From contig NZ_JOGR01000013.1 of the NCBI RefSeq assembly GCF_000719515.1, forward strand, positions 62,001 through 126,000: DNA of 64,000 nt, given 5' to 3'. The first letter of the stretch is position 1; every line of letters begins with the position of its first letter. The notes under the pieces are model-generated. The model saw only the letters and a program-made list of their open reading frames with translations, did no database searches and was not told the origin of the DNA. Source of the stretch: Glycomyces sp. NRRL B-16210 (GTDB taxonomy: Bacteria; Actinomycetota; Actinomycetes; Mycobacteriales; Micromonosporaceae). Shown here piece by piece: positions 7,944-17,071 of the stretch. A program made the position numbers and the translations under genes.

Positions 7944-9662
7944 GTGTCGCTCCTCCGCGCCCCCGACCTCCCCGTCCCCGAACCCGGCGACCCGCCCGCC
8001 GGACCCCTGCGGCTGTTCTGGTGGCTCGCCACCCGCCGCAAGGCCCACGCCGCCGCCGTGCTCGTCTCCGCGGTCTTCTCCCTCGGCCTCGTCCCCGTCA
8101 TGCCGATCTTCCTCACCGGCGCCGTCGACGACGGCATCGCCGGCCGGGACTGGGGCGCGCTCGCCGCCTGGGCCGGCGCCCTCACCGCCGCCGGGTCGGT
8201 CGCCGCCGTCAGCATCGTCCTCCACCACCGCCTCACCGTCTGGTGGCGCCAGGACGCCGAGTACCGCGTCCTCCAGCTCGCCACCCGCAAGACCGGCCGC
8301 CTCGGCTCCGATCTGCGCCGCCGCACCACCGCCGGCGACATCGTCACCGTCGGCATCACCGACGTCAACGGCATCGGCCACGCCATCGAGTCCCTCGCCC
8401 CCACCATGGGCTGCGTCGCCGGGATCGCCGCGGTCGCCCTCCTCCTGCTCGACATGTCCGCGGTCCTCGGCCTCACCGTCCTCATCGGCGTCCTCGCCGT
8501 CACCGTCGTCACCGGCCCCCTCCTGCGCCGCCTCCAGTCCCGCTACCGCACCTACCGCGCCGGCATCGGCGCGATCACCGGCCGCGCCACCGACATCGTC
8601 GCCGGACTCCGCGTCCTGCGCGGCGTCGGCGGCGAGGAGCGCTTTAACGCCGCCTACCGCCGCGACTCCCAGCGCCTCAAGCGATCCGGCTTCGGCCTCG
8701 CCGCCCCCGGCGCGTGGATCGACGCGGTCGCCGAAGGCGCGCCCGCGATCCTCCTCGGCGTCGTCGTCTGGATCTCCGCCCGTCTCGTCGCCGCCGACGC
8801 CATCACCGTCGGCCAGATGGTCGCCGCCTTCGGCTACACCGCCGCGCTCCTGCTGCCCGTGCGCTGGCTCATGGGCACGGCGATGACCATCGTCCAAGGC
8901 CAGGTCGCCTGCGCCAAAGTCGTCGAACTCCTCGCCCTCCCCGAACGCGAGGCCCCGCGCGACCCCCTGCCCGGGCCCGCGGCCGGCGCCGAACTCCACG
9001 ACCCCGTATCGGGACTCACCCTCGCGCCCGGCCTCACCGCCGTCGTCGCCCCTGAGACCGAGACCGCGGCGGCGATCTTGGACCGCCTCGCCGGACTCAC
9101 CGCCTCCGACGCCGTCTTCGGCTCCGTTCCCGTGGCCCGCATGGCAACCGACGAACTGCGCCGCCGCGTGCTCCCCGCCGACCACGACGCGTACCTCTTC
9201 GCCGGCACCCTCGAAGCCCTCGTCGCCGCCGACCGCGCCGCCGCCCCGGACGCCGCCGCACGCGTCCGCGAGGCCATCGCGACCGCCGCCGCCGACGACA
9301 TCGTCGACGCCCTCCCCGACGGCCTCGCGACCGAACTCGGCGACCAGGCCCGCACCCTCTCCGGCGGCCAGCGCCAGCGGCTGCGCCTCGCCCGCGCCCT
9401 CGCCGCCGACCCCGAAGCCCTGCTCCTCCACGAACCGACCTCCGCGGTCGACTCCCACACCGAGGCCCGCATCGCCGAACGCCTCACCGCCGCCAGAGGG
9501 AACAGGACCACCGCCGTCGCCAGCGCCTCACCGCTCTGGCTCGGCCGCGCCGACACCGTCGCGTTCGTCCTGGACGGCAAGGTCGTCGCCACCGGCACCC
9601 ATGCCGAACTCGCCGCCGCCAGGCCCGACTACCGCGCCCACGTCGATCGGGAGCTCGCATGA
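7944..9662 (+). CDS. ABC exporter half-transporter with degenerate nucleotide site (operon 1, subunit A)
   Basis: A 572-residue fusion of a six-helix exporter membrane domain (about 25-320) and an ATP-binding domain (about 340-570). The Walker A loop is lost: at about 368-376, where GxxGxGKST is expected, there is VAPETETAA. Walker B has His496 for the Asp but keeps Glu497 (LLLHEP), and the H-loop His is absent. The signature LSGGQRQR at 472-479 is intact. It therefore can only supply the signature half of an ATP site and must work with the next gene, whose start overlaps its stop (ATGA). Substrate unknown; drug or peptide export is likely from the erm neighbourhood. Confidence 0.87.
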   Translation: MSLLRAPDLPVPEPGDPPAGPLRLFWWLATRRKAHAAAVLVSAVFSLGLVPVMPIFLTGAVDDGIAGRDWGALAAWAGALTAAGSVAAVSIVLHHRLTVWWRQDAEYRVLQLATRKTGRLGSDLRRRTTAGDIVTVGITDVNGIGHAIESLAPTMGCVAGIAAVALLLLDMSAVLGLTVLIGVLAVTVVTGPLLRRLQSRYRTYRAGIGAITGRATDIVAGLRVLRGVGGEERFNAAYRRDSQRLKRSGFGLAAPGAWIDAVAEGAPAILLGVVVWISARLVAADAITVGQMVAAFGYTAALLLPVRWLMGTAMTIVQGQVACAKVVELLALPEREAPRDPLPGPAAGAELHDPVSGLTLAPGLTAVVAPETETAAAILDRLAGLTASDAVFGSVPVARMATDELRRRVLPADHDAYLFAGTLEALVAADRAAAPDAAARVREAIATAAADDIVDALPDGLATELGDQARTLSGGQRQRLRLARALAADPEALLLHEPTSAVDSHTEARIAERLTAARGNRTTAVASASPLWLGRADTVAFVLDGKVVATGTHAELAAARPDYRAHVDRELA

Positions 9663-11401
9663 CCGCCTCCGCCGAACTGCCCGTCGCCGAACCCGCCCAG
9701 GTCCGCCGCGCCTTCGCCGGTCTTCTGCTCTCCGAGAAGTCCCGCGTCGGCCTCGCCGTCGCCCTCCGCGTGGCCGCCGCGGCCGCCTCGACGGCCGCGC
9801 CGCTGCTCATGGGCCGCATGATCGACTCGCTCTCCGCGGGAGCCGACCTCGCCGACATCGACGCCCTCGCGCTCGCCATGGCCGCCGCGATCGCCGCCGC
9901 CGTGGCCCTCACCTGGGCCGCGAGCTACACCAAGAACCGCGTCGGCGAGCGCCTCTCGGCCCGGCTGCGCGAACGCTTCGTCGAACGCTGCCTGCGCCTG
10001 CCGCTCCACACCGCCGAGCAGGCCGGCTCGGGCGACCTCATGACCCGCGCCTCCGCGGACGTCCCCGAAGCCGGCGGCCTCATCCGCGAGACGCTGCCGA
10101 GCGCGGCCGTCTCGATCCTGACCGCGCTCGTCTATGCCGCTGCGATGCTCTGGGTCAACGCCCTCCTCGCCGCCTGCATGCTCCTGGCCGTCCCGCTCAT
10201 CGCCGCGGGCGCCCGCTGGTACCTCAAGCGCGCTCGCGCCGGCTACCTGCGCCAGGCCGGCGCCGAGTCCCGCTCCGGCGAGGCCCTCTCGGCCACCGCC
10301 GGAGGCGCCCGCACCGCCGAGATCCACCGTCTCACCAAGGCCCGCAACGACACCGGCGACGCCGCGATCGCCTCCCACTGGGACGCGAACAAGTACACGC
10401 TCTACCTTCGCAGCGTCTACTACCTGACCCTCGAAAGCTCCTATGTGCTCCCGGTGTCGGCCGTGCTCCTCATCGGCGGCGCCCTCTACTTCGACGGCTC
10501 GGCGACCCTCGGCGAGGTCGCCACCTGCGCGGTCCTCTCGCGCCAGGTCATGACCCCCTTGAACTTCGTGCTCATGATGGTCGAGCGCCTCCAGCGCGGT
10601 TTCGCCTCCCTCGCCCGCGTCGAAGGCGTGGCCGTCGCCGACACCGAAGGCGAGCGCGCCCGCACCGCGACCCCCGCCGACGGGACCGTCGCCCTGCACG
10701 GCGTCCACTTCGCCTACCCGACCGGCCCGGACGTGCTCCACGGCGTCGACCTCGTGATCCCCGCCGGGGAACGCCTCGCCGTGGTCGGCCCCAGCGGCGC
10801 CGGCAAGTCCACCGTTGCCCGCCTCGTCTCCGGCACCGACGCCCCGCGCCTCGGCACGGTGACCATCGGGGGAGTGGACGTGGCGACCCTCCCGCTCGCC
10901 GAACGCCGACGCCACGTCACCCTCGTCAGCCAGGAGCACCACGTCTTCGCCGCGACGCTCCGTGACAACCTCACCCTCGCCGCGCCCGACGCGGACGACG
11001 CCGAGCTGCGCGCCGCGCTCGCCACCGTCGGCGCGTCCTGGGCCGTCGACCTCGACCGCGAACTCGGCGGCGCCGGCGAGGAGCTCGACGCCGCCGCGGC
11101 GCAGCAGATCGCCTTGGCCCGCATCGTCCTCGCCGATCCCGACGTGGTGATCCTCGACGAGGCCACCGCGATGCTCGACCCCCGCGCCGCCCGCGACACC
11201 GAACGCGCCCTCGTCGCGGTCCTGGAGGGCCGCACCGTGATCGGCATCGCCCACCGCCTCCACACCGCCCACGACGCCGACCGCATCGCCGTCATCGAGG
11301 CCGGCGCCCTCGCCGAACTCGGCGGCCACGACGAACTGCTGGACGCGGACGGACCGTACGCCCGCCTCTGGCGCACCTGGCACGGCGCCGACCCCGCGTA
11401 G
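9659..11401 (+). CDS. ABC exporter half-transporter with intact Walker motifs (operon 1, subunit B)
   Basis: A 580-residue membrane-plus-ATPase protein, partner of the preceding gene. Walker A GPSGAGKST lies at 377-385, Walker B VVILDEAT has catalytic Glu501, and the H-loop AHRL is present. The signature is destroyed: LDAAAAQQ at 476 replaces LSGGQRQR. Together the two subunits form one competent ATP site (this Walker A/B with the LSGGQ of subunit A) and one fully dead site. Heterodimeric exporters with one degenerate site are known (TM287/288, BmrCD). Loss of Walker A as well is more extreme than in those examples. Confidence 0.87.
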   Translation: MTASAELPVAEPAQVRRAFAGLLLSEKSRVGLAVALRVAAAAASTAAPLLMGRMIDSLSAGADLADIDALALAMAAAIAAAVALTWAASYTKNRVGERLSARLRERFVERCLRLPLHTAEQAGSGDLMTRASADVPEAGGLIRETLPSAAVSILTALVYAAAMLWVNALLAACMLLAVPLIAAGARWYLKRARAGYLRQAGAESRSGEALSATAGGARTAEIHRLTKARNDTGDAAIASHWDANKYTLYLRSVYYLTLESSYVLPVSAVLLIGGALYFDGSATLGEVATCAVLSRQVMTPLNFVLMMVERLQRGFASLARVEGVAVADTEGERARTATPADGTVALHGVHFAYPTGPDVLHGVDLVIPAGERLAVVGPSGAGKSTVARLVSGTDAPRLGTVTIGGVDVATLPLAERRRHVTLVSQEHHVFAATLRDNLTLAAPDADDAELRAALATVGASWAVDLDRELGGAGEELDAAAAQQIALARIVLADPDVVILDEATAMLDPRAARDTERALVAVLEGRTVIGIAHRLHTAHDADRIAVIEAGALAELGGHDELLDADGPYARLWRTWHGADPA

Positions 11402-11434
11402 CATCGACCGCCCCCGCGACCCCCTTGGAGCGCC

Positions 11435-12064
11435 ATGCCCTTCCTCGACCTCCCCGACTGCGTCAACGCCCGCGACCTCGGCGGCACGCCGCTTCCCGGC
11501 GGCGCCGTCCGGATGCGGGCCCTGCTGCGCTCGGACAACCACGACCTGCTCACCGACGCCGGCGTCCGCGCGGTCCGCGACCTCGGCGTGCGCCGCATCC
11601 TCGACCTCCGCCACGCCTGGGAGGCCCGCGAGTTCCCCAGCCCCTTCGGCGAGGACGAGATCTACCTGAACCTCCCGCTCCTCGGCGTCTACCCCGGCTT
11701 CGAACCGACCGCGCCCGACGACTACCGGCCCGAGGTCGATCACGCGCCCGAACGCGTCGCCGCCGCGTTCACGGCCCTCGCCGAAGCGCCGCCCGGCCCC
11801 GTCCTCGTCCACTGCCACGGCGGCCGCGACCGCACCGGCATCCTCACCGCGCTCGCCCTCGCGGTCGCCGGCGCCTCCCATGAGGACATCGCCTCCGACT
11901 ACGCACTCACCGAAGGCACCGATCCGCAGACCATGCTCGACCTCCTCGCCCACTTCGACGCCGCATACGGCGGCCCCGCCGCCTACCTCCGGGGCGCCGG
12001 CGTCGAACAGCGCCACCTCGACGCGGTCGCCGAACGCCTGACCGAGGCCCCCGCAATCCATTAG
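11435..12064 (+). CDS. Tyrosine/dual-specificity protein phosphatase
   Basis: A 209-residue cytoplasmic phosphatase of the Y_phosphatase3 type. The catalytic CX5R loop is HCHGGRDRTG, with nucleophile Cys127 and Arg133. The N-terminal NARDLGG and the LRSDNHDLLTDAG blocks are typical of this subfamily, which includes MptpB-like enzymes acting on phosphotyrosine, other phospho-residues or phosphoinositides. The ATG follows a GGAG site and lies 33 bp after the exporter stop, so it may be co-transcribed with exporter operon 1. Substrate unknown. Confidence 0.85.
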   Translation: MPFLDLPDCVNARDLGGTPLPGGAVRMRALLRSDNHDLLTDAGVRAVRDLGVRRILDLRHAWEAREFPSPFGEDEIYLNLPLLGVYPGFEPTAPDDYRPEVDHAPERVAAAFTALAEAPPGPVLVHCHGGRDRTGILTALALAVAGASHEDIASDYALTEGTDPQTMLDLLAHFDAAYGGPAAYLRGAGVEQRHLDAVAERLTEAPAIH

Positions 12065-12107
12065 CTACGGTGCATCCCCGGCGCCATTCCCGAAAGCGAG
12101 AACCCCT

Positions 12108-13240
12108 GTGGACATCCGGATGACCGACGCCGAGATCGCCGAACTCGCCAAGCGCATCGAAGGCCTCGACGCCTTCTACGACCACACCGAGCACGGCCTA
12201 TCCGCCCTCGCCGCCCACCTCGGCTAGGGCGTGTTTGGGAATCCCGGGCGGCCGTTATCCGGCCCATTTGCCCGCTCGCTTCGTTGTCGGCCTTCCCGAT
12301 ACAACACCGGTATCGGGAAGGCGGCGTCAACTGCAAGGCCCACATCGGCGGCGTCGAACGCCACTGGACCGCCCGCCTCAGCGCGGGCAGCCCCGTCGCC
12401 CCCGTCTCCCGCGTCACCGGCGGCCCCGCGGTCCAGGCCGCCGAGTTCCGCCGCGTCGCCGCAGCCGCCCAGCGCGCTCTCGGCTCCCCCGACCACTTCG
12501 GCGCCCGCGACGCCGGGCCCGAATCCTGGGGCGAGCCCTACCTCGTGTGGCGCGGCAAGCACACCAGCCTCCGACTGCGCGCCGGCCGCGAAGGCCCCGA
12601 GTTCACACTCGACCAGACCCTCATCCTCGAAGAAGACCTCCTCAAAGCACTGAAACGCCGCCCCTCCGGCCTCAACGGCTCGACCGGCGGCATCGACCGG
12701 ATGCTCGGCAACGCCTTCCCGCCCGCCGAGGACTGGGACGACCTCCGCGAGGCCCTGACCCGATTCCTCGCCCTCCTGCCCGCGGCGACCCTCGCCCTCG
12801 GCCTCACCCTGGCCTTCGGCGTCCACAGCCGCATCGAACTCCCCGACGGCGAGCGCGACGCCCCGTTCATATTCGACCTCCGCAGCGACGACCGCCTGCA
12901 CCTCGGCTACGACGTGCCGCGCACCATCCCCGGCGACGACGCCGACCTCCACGCCGTCGCGCACGGCTGGTCCCGCACCACTCCCGAAGCGCTCCAGGTC
13001 GCCACCGAACCCGCCTCCTTCTCCTCGCGCTGGCACTTCGACGCGGGCGCGCCCGGCGCCGTCCAGGCCGCCGAAGCCGCCGGCCTCCTCATCGCCACCG
13101 CGAAGGCCGCGGGCGTGCGCGAACCGCGGGACCTCATCCTCGGCGGCGAGGCCGGCTCCTCGCGAAACCAGCCCAAGCACATCCATCCGAGCGGCCCCTT
13201 CGCGTTCCGCTACCCCGGCCCGCCCCTCGTCATGGACTGA
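12108..13240 (+). pseudogene. Hypothetical gene split by a 101-bp repeat insertion
   Basis: The first part (GTG 12108 or ATG 12120) codes for up to 39 residues and ends at a TAG that belongs to the repeat (12225-12227). The second part resumes after the repeat with VNCKAHIGG at 12326 and runs 304 residues to TGA at 13240. Removing exactly 12225-12325 joins GGC to GTC in frame and rebuilds a 343-residue protein, so the insertion both stopped and frameshifted the gene. No domain is recognised. The protein has no clear membrane segment apart from a hydrophobic stretch near the LPAATLALGLTLAFG region. A TTG-initiated 318-residue protein from 12284, beginning in the repeat, is possible but has no ribosome site. 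Confidence 0.6.
12223..12323 (+). repeat. 101-bp structured repeat, copy 1
   Basis: Identical base for base to 20628-20728. It contains the 9-bp palindrome GGGAATCCC, a nested stem (CGGGC-GGCCG with CGGCC-GCCCG, 12245 region) and a perfect 12-bp inverted repeat CCTTCCCGATAC / GTATCGGGAAGG with a 7-nt loop. It begins GCTAGGGCG, so it carries a TAG stop in the frame of the host gene. Four bases, CGGC, flank this copy on both sides (12221-12224 and 12322-12325), a possible target duplication. No coding capacity; it looks like a MITE or REP-like element. Confidence 0.8.
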
Positions 13241-13270
13241 CCCGCACCGAATCCCGAATGTGACGCCTTC

Positions 13271-13307
13271 TTAATCGTTTGCCGTTGTCGGACCCTCCCT
13301 TTACGCT
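13271..13307 (+). promoter_or_regulatory. Promoter of exporter operon 2, WhiB7-like and leaderless
   Basis: TTAAT (13271-13275), CGT, -35 TTGCCG (13279-13284), a 17-nt spacer and -10 TACGCT (13302-13307) are followed after 6 nt by the GTG at 13314. The layout is identical to the promoter of exporter operon 1. Confidence 0.6.
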
Positions 13308-13313
13308 CGGCAA

Positions 13314-15050
13314 GTGAGGTTCCTCCGCGCTCCCGAACTGCCATTGGATGACCCCCTCAGACCCGACGGGTCGAGGGGCCGATCAGCCGAACCGCCGGGA
13401 ACCCCCTGGCGGTTCCTCGTCTGGCTCGCCACCCGCCGCAAGGGCCTCATGGCCGCGGCCCTGCTCACCTCCGGCATCGCCCTCGGCGGCCTCCCGGTGC
13501 TCCCGTTCTTCCTCACCGGCGCGGTCGACAACGGCCTGCGCCGCCAGGACTGGAGCGCCCTCACCGCCTGGTCCCTCGCGCTCGTCGGCGCCGGCTTCGT
13601 CGCGGCCGTCGCGATCATCCTCTCGCACCGGCTCACCGTCTACTGGCGCATGGACGCCTCCTACCGGACCCTCCAACTGGCGACCCGCAAGGTCAACCGC
13701 CTCGGCGACGAACTGCGCCGGCAGGTCACCACCGGCTCGGTCGTCAGCGTCGGCGCCACCGACATCAACCGCATCGCCTGGGCCGTCGACTCGCTCTCGC
13801 CCACCGCCGGCTGCCTCATCGGCCTCATCGCCGTCGGCATCCTCCTGTTCAACACCTCCGTCGCCCTCGGCCTGACCATCTTCATCGGCGTCTTCATCGT
13901 CGGCGTCGTCACCGGCCCGGTCCTGACCAGGCTCCAGGACCGCCAAGAGGCCTACCGCGAACGCGTCGGCGACATCACCGACCGCGCCTCCGACATCGTC
14001 TCGGGGCTCCGGGTCCTGCGCGGCATCGGCGGCGAGGCCCGCTTCAACGCCTCCTACCGCCGCGACTCCGACGCCCTGCGCTCGGCCGGCTACAAGGTCG
14101 CCGGCCCCACCGCCTGGCTCAACGCCCTCGGCGAAGGCACCCCCGCGATCCTCCTCGGCGTCGTCATCTGGATCGCCGGCCGCCAGGTCGCCTCCGGCGA
14201 CCTCACCCCCGGCCAGATGGTCGCCGCCTTCGGCTACACCGGCGCCCTCATGCTCCCGGTCCACTGGCTCATCGGCTGCACCTACCGCATCATCGAAGGC
14301 CGCGTCGCCGCCGGGAAGGTCTGCGAACTCCTCGCCGTCCCCGAACGGTCCGCCGAGACCGCGCCGCTGCCCGGCCCGCGGCCCGGCGCCGAACTCCACG
14401 ACCCCGAATCCGGCCTCACCGTCGCCGGCGGCGAACTCCTCGCCGTCGCCTCCTCCGACTCCGAGCAGGTCGCCGCCGTGTTCGACCGCCTCGGCGGCTA
14501 CACCGCCTCCGAAGCCCGCCTCGGCGACGTCCCCGTCACCCGCCTCGACCGCGACGAACTGCGCCGCCGCGTCCTCGTCGCCGAACACGACGCCTACCTC
14601 TTCGCCGGGACCGTCGCCGCGGCCGTCGCCGCCCGCGACGGCCACGACCGCGTCGAAGCCGCCGTCGAGGCCGCCTCCGCCTCCGACGTCGTCGAAGCCC
14701 TCCCGCGCGGCCTCGACACCGAACTCGACAACCAGGCCCGCACCCTCTCCGGCGGCCAGCGCCAGCGGCTGCGCCTCGCCCGCGCCCTCGCCGCCGACCC
14801 CGAGACCCTCCTGCTCCACGAGCCGACCTCCGCGGTCGACTCCCACACCGAGGCCCGCATCGTCGACCGCCTCGCCGAGGCCCGCGACGGCCGCGCCACC
14901 GCGGTCGCCACCACCTCGCCCCTGTGGCTCGGACGCGCCGACCGCGTCGCCTTCGTCCACGGCGGCAAGGTCGTCGCCACCGGCAGCCACCACGACCTCG
15001 CCGCCGCACACCCCGAATACCGCGCACTCGTCACCCGGGAGGCCGAATGA
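13314..15050 (+). CDS. ABC exporter half-transporter with degenerate nucleotide site (operon 2, subunit A)
   Basis: A 578-residue paralog of the 7944 gene, similar over its whole length. The membrane domain spans about 30-330. The Walker A region reads VASSDSEQVAA instead of a P-loop. Walker B is LLLHEP with His502 replacing Asp, and the H-loop is absent. LSGGQRQR is intact at 478-485. The same losses in both A subunits show that the degenerate state predates the duplication and is maintained. The stop overlaps the ATG of subunit B (ATGA). Substrate unknown. Confidence 0.87.
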   Translation: MRFLRAPELPLDDPLRPDGSRGRSAEPPGTPWRFLVWLATRRKGLMAAALLTSGIALGGLPVLPFFLTGAVDNGLRRQDWSALTAWSLALVGAGFVAAVAIILSHRLTVYWRMDASYRTLQLATRKVNRLGDELRRQVTTGSVVSVGATDINRIAWAVDSLSPTAGCLIGLIAVGILLFNTSVALGLTIFIGVFIVGVVTGPVLTRLQDRQEAYRERVGDITDRASDIVSGLRVLRGIGGEARFNASYRRDSDALRSAGYKVAGPTAWLNALGEGTPAILLGVVIWIAGRQVASGDLTPGQMVAAFGYTGALMLPVHWLIGCTYRIIEGRVAAGKVCELLAVPERSAETAPLPGPRPGAELHDPESGLTVAGGELLAVASSDSEQVAAVFDRLGGYTASEARLGDVPVTRLDRDELRRRVLVAEHDAYLFAGTVAAAVAARDGHDRVEAAVEAASASDVVEALPRGLDTELDNQARTLSGGQRQRLRLARALAADPETLLLHEPTSAVDSHTEARIVDRLAEARDGRATAVATTSPLWLGRADRVAFVHGGKVVATGSHHDLAAAHPEYRALVTREAE

Positions 15051-16951
15051 GCACCACGACCCGCACCGCGCCCCCGAGCACCCGGCCGGGCAACCAGCTC
15101 CCGGTCGCCGACAGCCCCGCGGTCCGCCGCGCCTTCGTGCGCCTGCTCGCCACCGAGAAGCGCCGCGCCTTCGCCGCCGTCGGCCTCCACCTGGTCGCCG
15201 CGGTCGCCGCCGCCGTCGCCCCGCTCCTCCTCGGCGAGATGCTCGACCAGCTCACCGCCGCCTCCTCAGGCACGGCCGGCGCGGCCGCCATCGACCGCCT
15301 CGCCCTCGGCCTGGTCGCCTCGATCATCGCCGTCGTCGCCTTCACCTGGGCCGGCACCTTCGTGTCCTACCGCCTCGGCGAGCGCCTCTCGGCCCGCATG
15401 CGCGTCCAGTTCGTCGACCGCGCCCTGCGCCTGCCGATGCCCGTCGTCGAGCAGGCCGGCTCCGGCGACCTCATGACCCGCTCCTCCGCCGACGTGCCCG
15501 AGGCCGGCGTCCTCTTCCGCGACGGCCTGCCGCAGGTCACCGTCTCGGTCCTCAAAGTCCTCGTGTTCCTCGGCGCCATGTTCTGGGCCAGCCCCCTGCT
15601 GGGCCTGTGCATGTTCGTCGTCGTGCCCCCGCTCTACATCGGCACCCGCTGGTACCTCAAGCGCGCCCGCAACGGCTACCTCGCCGAACGCGAGGCCGAA
15701 TCCGCCATCGGCGACACCATCGGCGCCTCCGCCGACGGCGCCCGCACCACCGAGGCCTACCGCCTCCGCACCGGCCGCGACGCCGCCGGCGACGCCACCG
15801 TCGCCCGCCACTGGCGCGCCGCCCGCTACACCCTCTACCTGCGCACCGTCTTCTTCCCGTTCCTCGACGGCGCCTACGCCCTGCCCACCGCCGCGGTCCT
15901 GCTCGTCGGCGGCGCCTTCTACTTCAACGGCACCCTTACCCTCGGCACCGTCGCCGCCTGCGCGGTCCTGACCCGCCAGATCATGTTCCCCATCGACCAC
16001 ATCCTCATGTGGGTCGAGAAGGTCCAGCGCGGCTTCGCCGCGATGTCGCGCATCGAAGGCGTCGCCGAAGCCGAGGACGACGAAACCGATGCCACCACCG
16101 AACGCCCTGTCGACGGGACCGTGGACCTCACCGGCGTCCGCTACGCCTACCCCACCAGCGGCCGCGACGTCCTCCACGGCGTCACCCTCAGCGTCCCCGC
16201 CGGCCAGCGGCTCGCCGTCGTCGGCCCCTCCGGCGCCGGCAAGTCCACACTCGCGCGCCTCATCTCCGGCTCCGACGTCCCCCGCGAGGGCCGCGCCGCC
16301 ATCGGCGGCGTCGACGTCGCGGCGCTCCCGCTCGACGAGCGCCGCAAACGCGTCACCCTCGTCACCCAGGAGCACCACGTCTTCACCGCCTCCTTGCGCG
16401 ACAACCTCATCCTCGCCAAAGCCGAGGCCACCGACCCCGAACTCCACGCCGCGCTCGCGGCCGTCGGCGCCGACTGGGTCTTCGACCTCCCTGAAGGCCT
16501 GGACACGCCGCTCGGCGGCAAGAACCGCGAACTCGACGCGGCGAGCGCGCAGCAGATCGCCCTGGCGCGGATCATCCTGTCCGACCCCGATGTGGTGATC
16601 CTCGACGAGGCCACTGCGATGCTCGACCCGCGCGCGGCCCGCGACACCGAGCGCGCCCTCGGTGCTGTTTTGGAGGGCCGCACGGTGATCGCGATCGCGC
16701 ACCGCCTGCACACCGCCCACGACGCGGACCGGATCGCGGTGGTCGAGGACGGCCGCGTCGCCGAACTCGGCGACCACGACGAACTCATCGCCCTCGACGG
16801 GCACTACGCGGGACTTTGGAGGGCCTGGCACGGTGAACCTGAGAGCCGTAAATGTGTAGAGCACGGCGAACCTGAGAGCCGCAAAGCCGTGGAGCACGGG
16901 GCCGTCGAAGCGACCGCCGACGGCGGGGACTTCGCCCAAGCGAACGCCTAA
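15047..16951 (+). CDS. ABC exporter half-transporter with intact Walker motifs (operon 2, subunit B)
   Basis: A 634-residue partner of the 13314 gene. Walker A GPSGAGKST starts at 393 (Lys399), Walker B has Glu521 in VVILDEAT, and the H-loop is AHRL. The signature is LDAASAQQ from 496, so the paired logic of operon 1 is repeated. The chosen ATG at 15047 overlaps the previous stop; a longer upstream in-frame reading exists but is antiparallel to good coupling. The tail is about 40 residues longer than that of the operon 1 paralog and contains an 11-residue tandem repeat (HGEPESRK.VE twice) from a 33-bp duplication at 16829-16894. Confidence 0.87.
   Translation: MSTTTRTAPPSTRPGNQLPVADSPAVRRAFVRLLATEKRRAFAAVGLHLVAAVAAAVAPLLLGEMLDQLTAASSGTAGAAAIDRLALGLVASIIAVVAFTWAGTFVSYRLGERLSARMRVQFVDRALRLPMPVVEQAGSGDLMTRSSADVPEAGVLFRDGLPQVTVSVLKVLVFLGAMFWASPLLGLCMFVVVPPLYIGTRWYLKRARNGYLAEREAESAIGDTIGASADGARTTEAYRLRTGRDAAGDATVARHWRAARYTLYLRTVFFPFLDGAYALPTAAVLLVGGAFYFNGTLTLGTVAACAVLTRQIMFPIDHILMWVEKVQRGFAAMSRIEGVAEAEDDETDATTERPVDGTVDLTGVRYAYPTSGRDVLHGVTLSVPAGQRLAVVGPSGAGKSTLARLISGSDVPREGRAAIGGVDVAALPLDERRKRVTLVTQEHHVFTASLRDNLILAKAEATDPELHAALAAVGADWVFDLPEGLDTPLGGKNRELDAASAQQIALARIILSDPDVVILDEATAMLDPRAARDTERALGAVLEGRTVIAIAHRLHTAHDADRIAVVEDGRVAELGDHDELIALDGHYAGLWRAWHGEPESRKCVEHGEPESRKAVEHGAVEATADGGDFAQANA
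16829..16894 (+). repeat. 33-bp direct tandem repeat in the exporter C-terminus
   Basis: Two adjacent 33-bp units (16829-16861 and 16862-16894), differing at a few positions, add an acidic/basic 11-residue repeat to the tail of the ABC subunit. The first unit keeps the less typical codons GTA and TGT. Confidence 0.8.
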
Positions 16952-16988
16952 CGGGCCCAACCGGCTCCGCACAGACGCACAACGAACC

Positions 16989-17014
16989 AGGCCCCGGGCT
17001 TTCGCCCGGGGCCT
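16989..17014 (+). terminator. Terminator after exporter operon 2
   Basis: A perfect 11-bp stem (16989-16999 with 17004-17014) around a TTTC loop, 38 bp after the exporter stop. No T tract follows. Confidence 0.75.
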
Positions 17015-17071
17015 GCACTGGCTCGAGAACACCACCACAAGTCGGAACACCCACCGACTCGTTCTTAGCAA

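Noticed and set aside
12231..12653. An ORF starting inside the repeat (also seen at 20636)
   Set aside because: Both versions share only the repeat-encoded N-terminus and then run into unrelated frames, so the apparent conservation is that of the DNA element.
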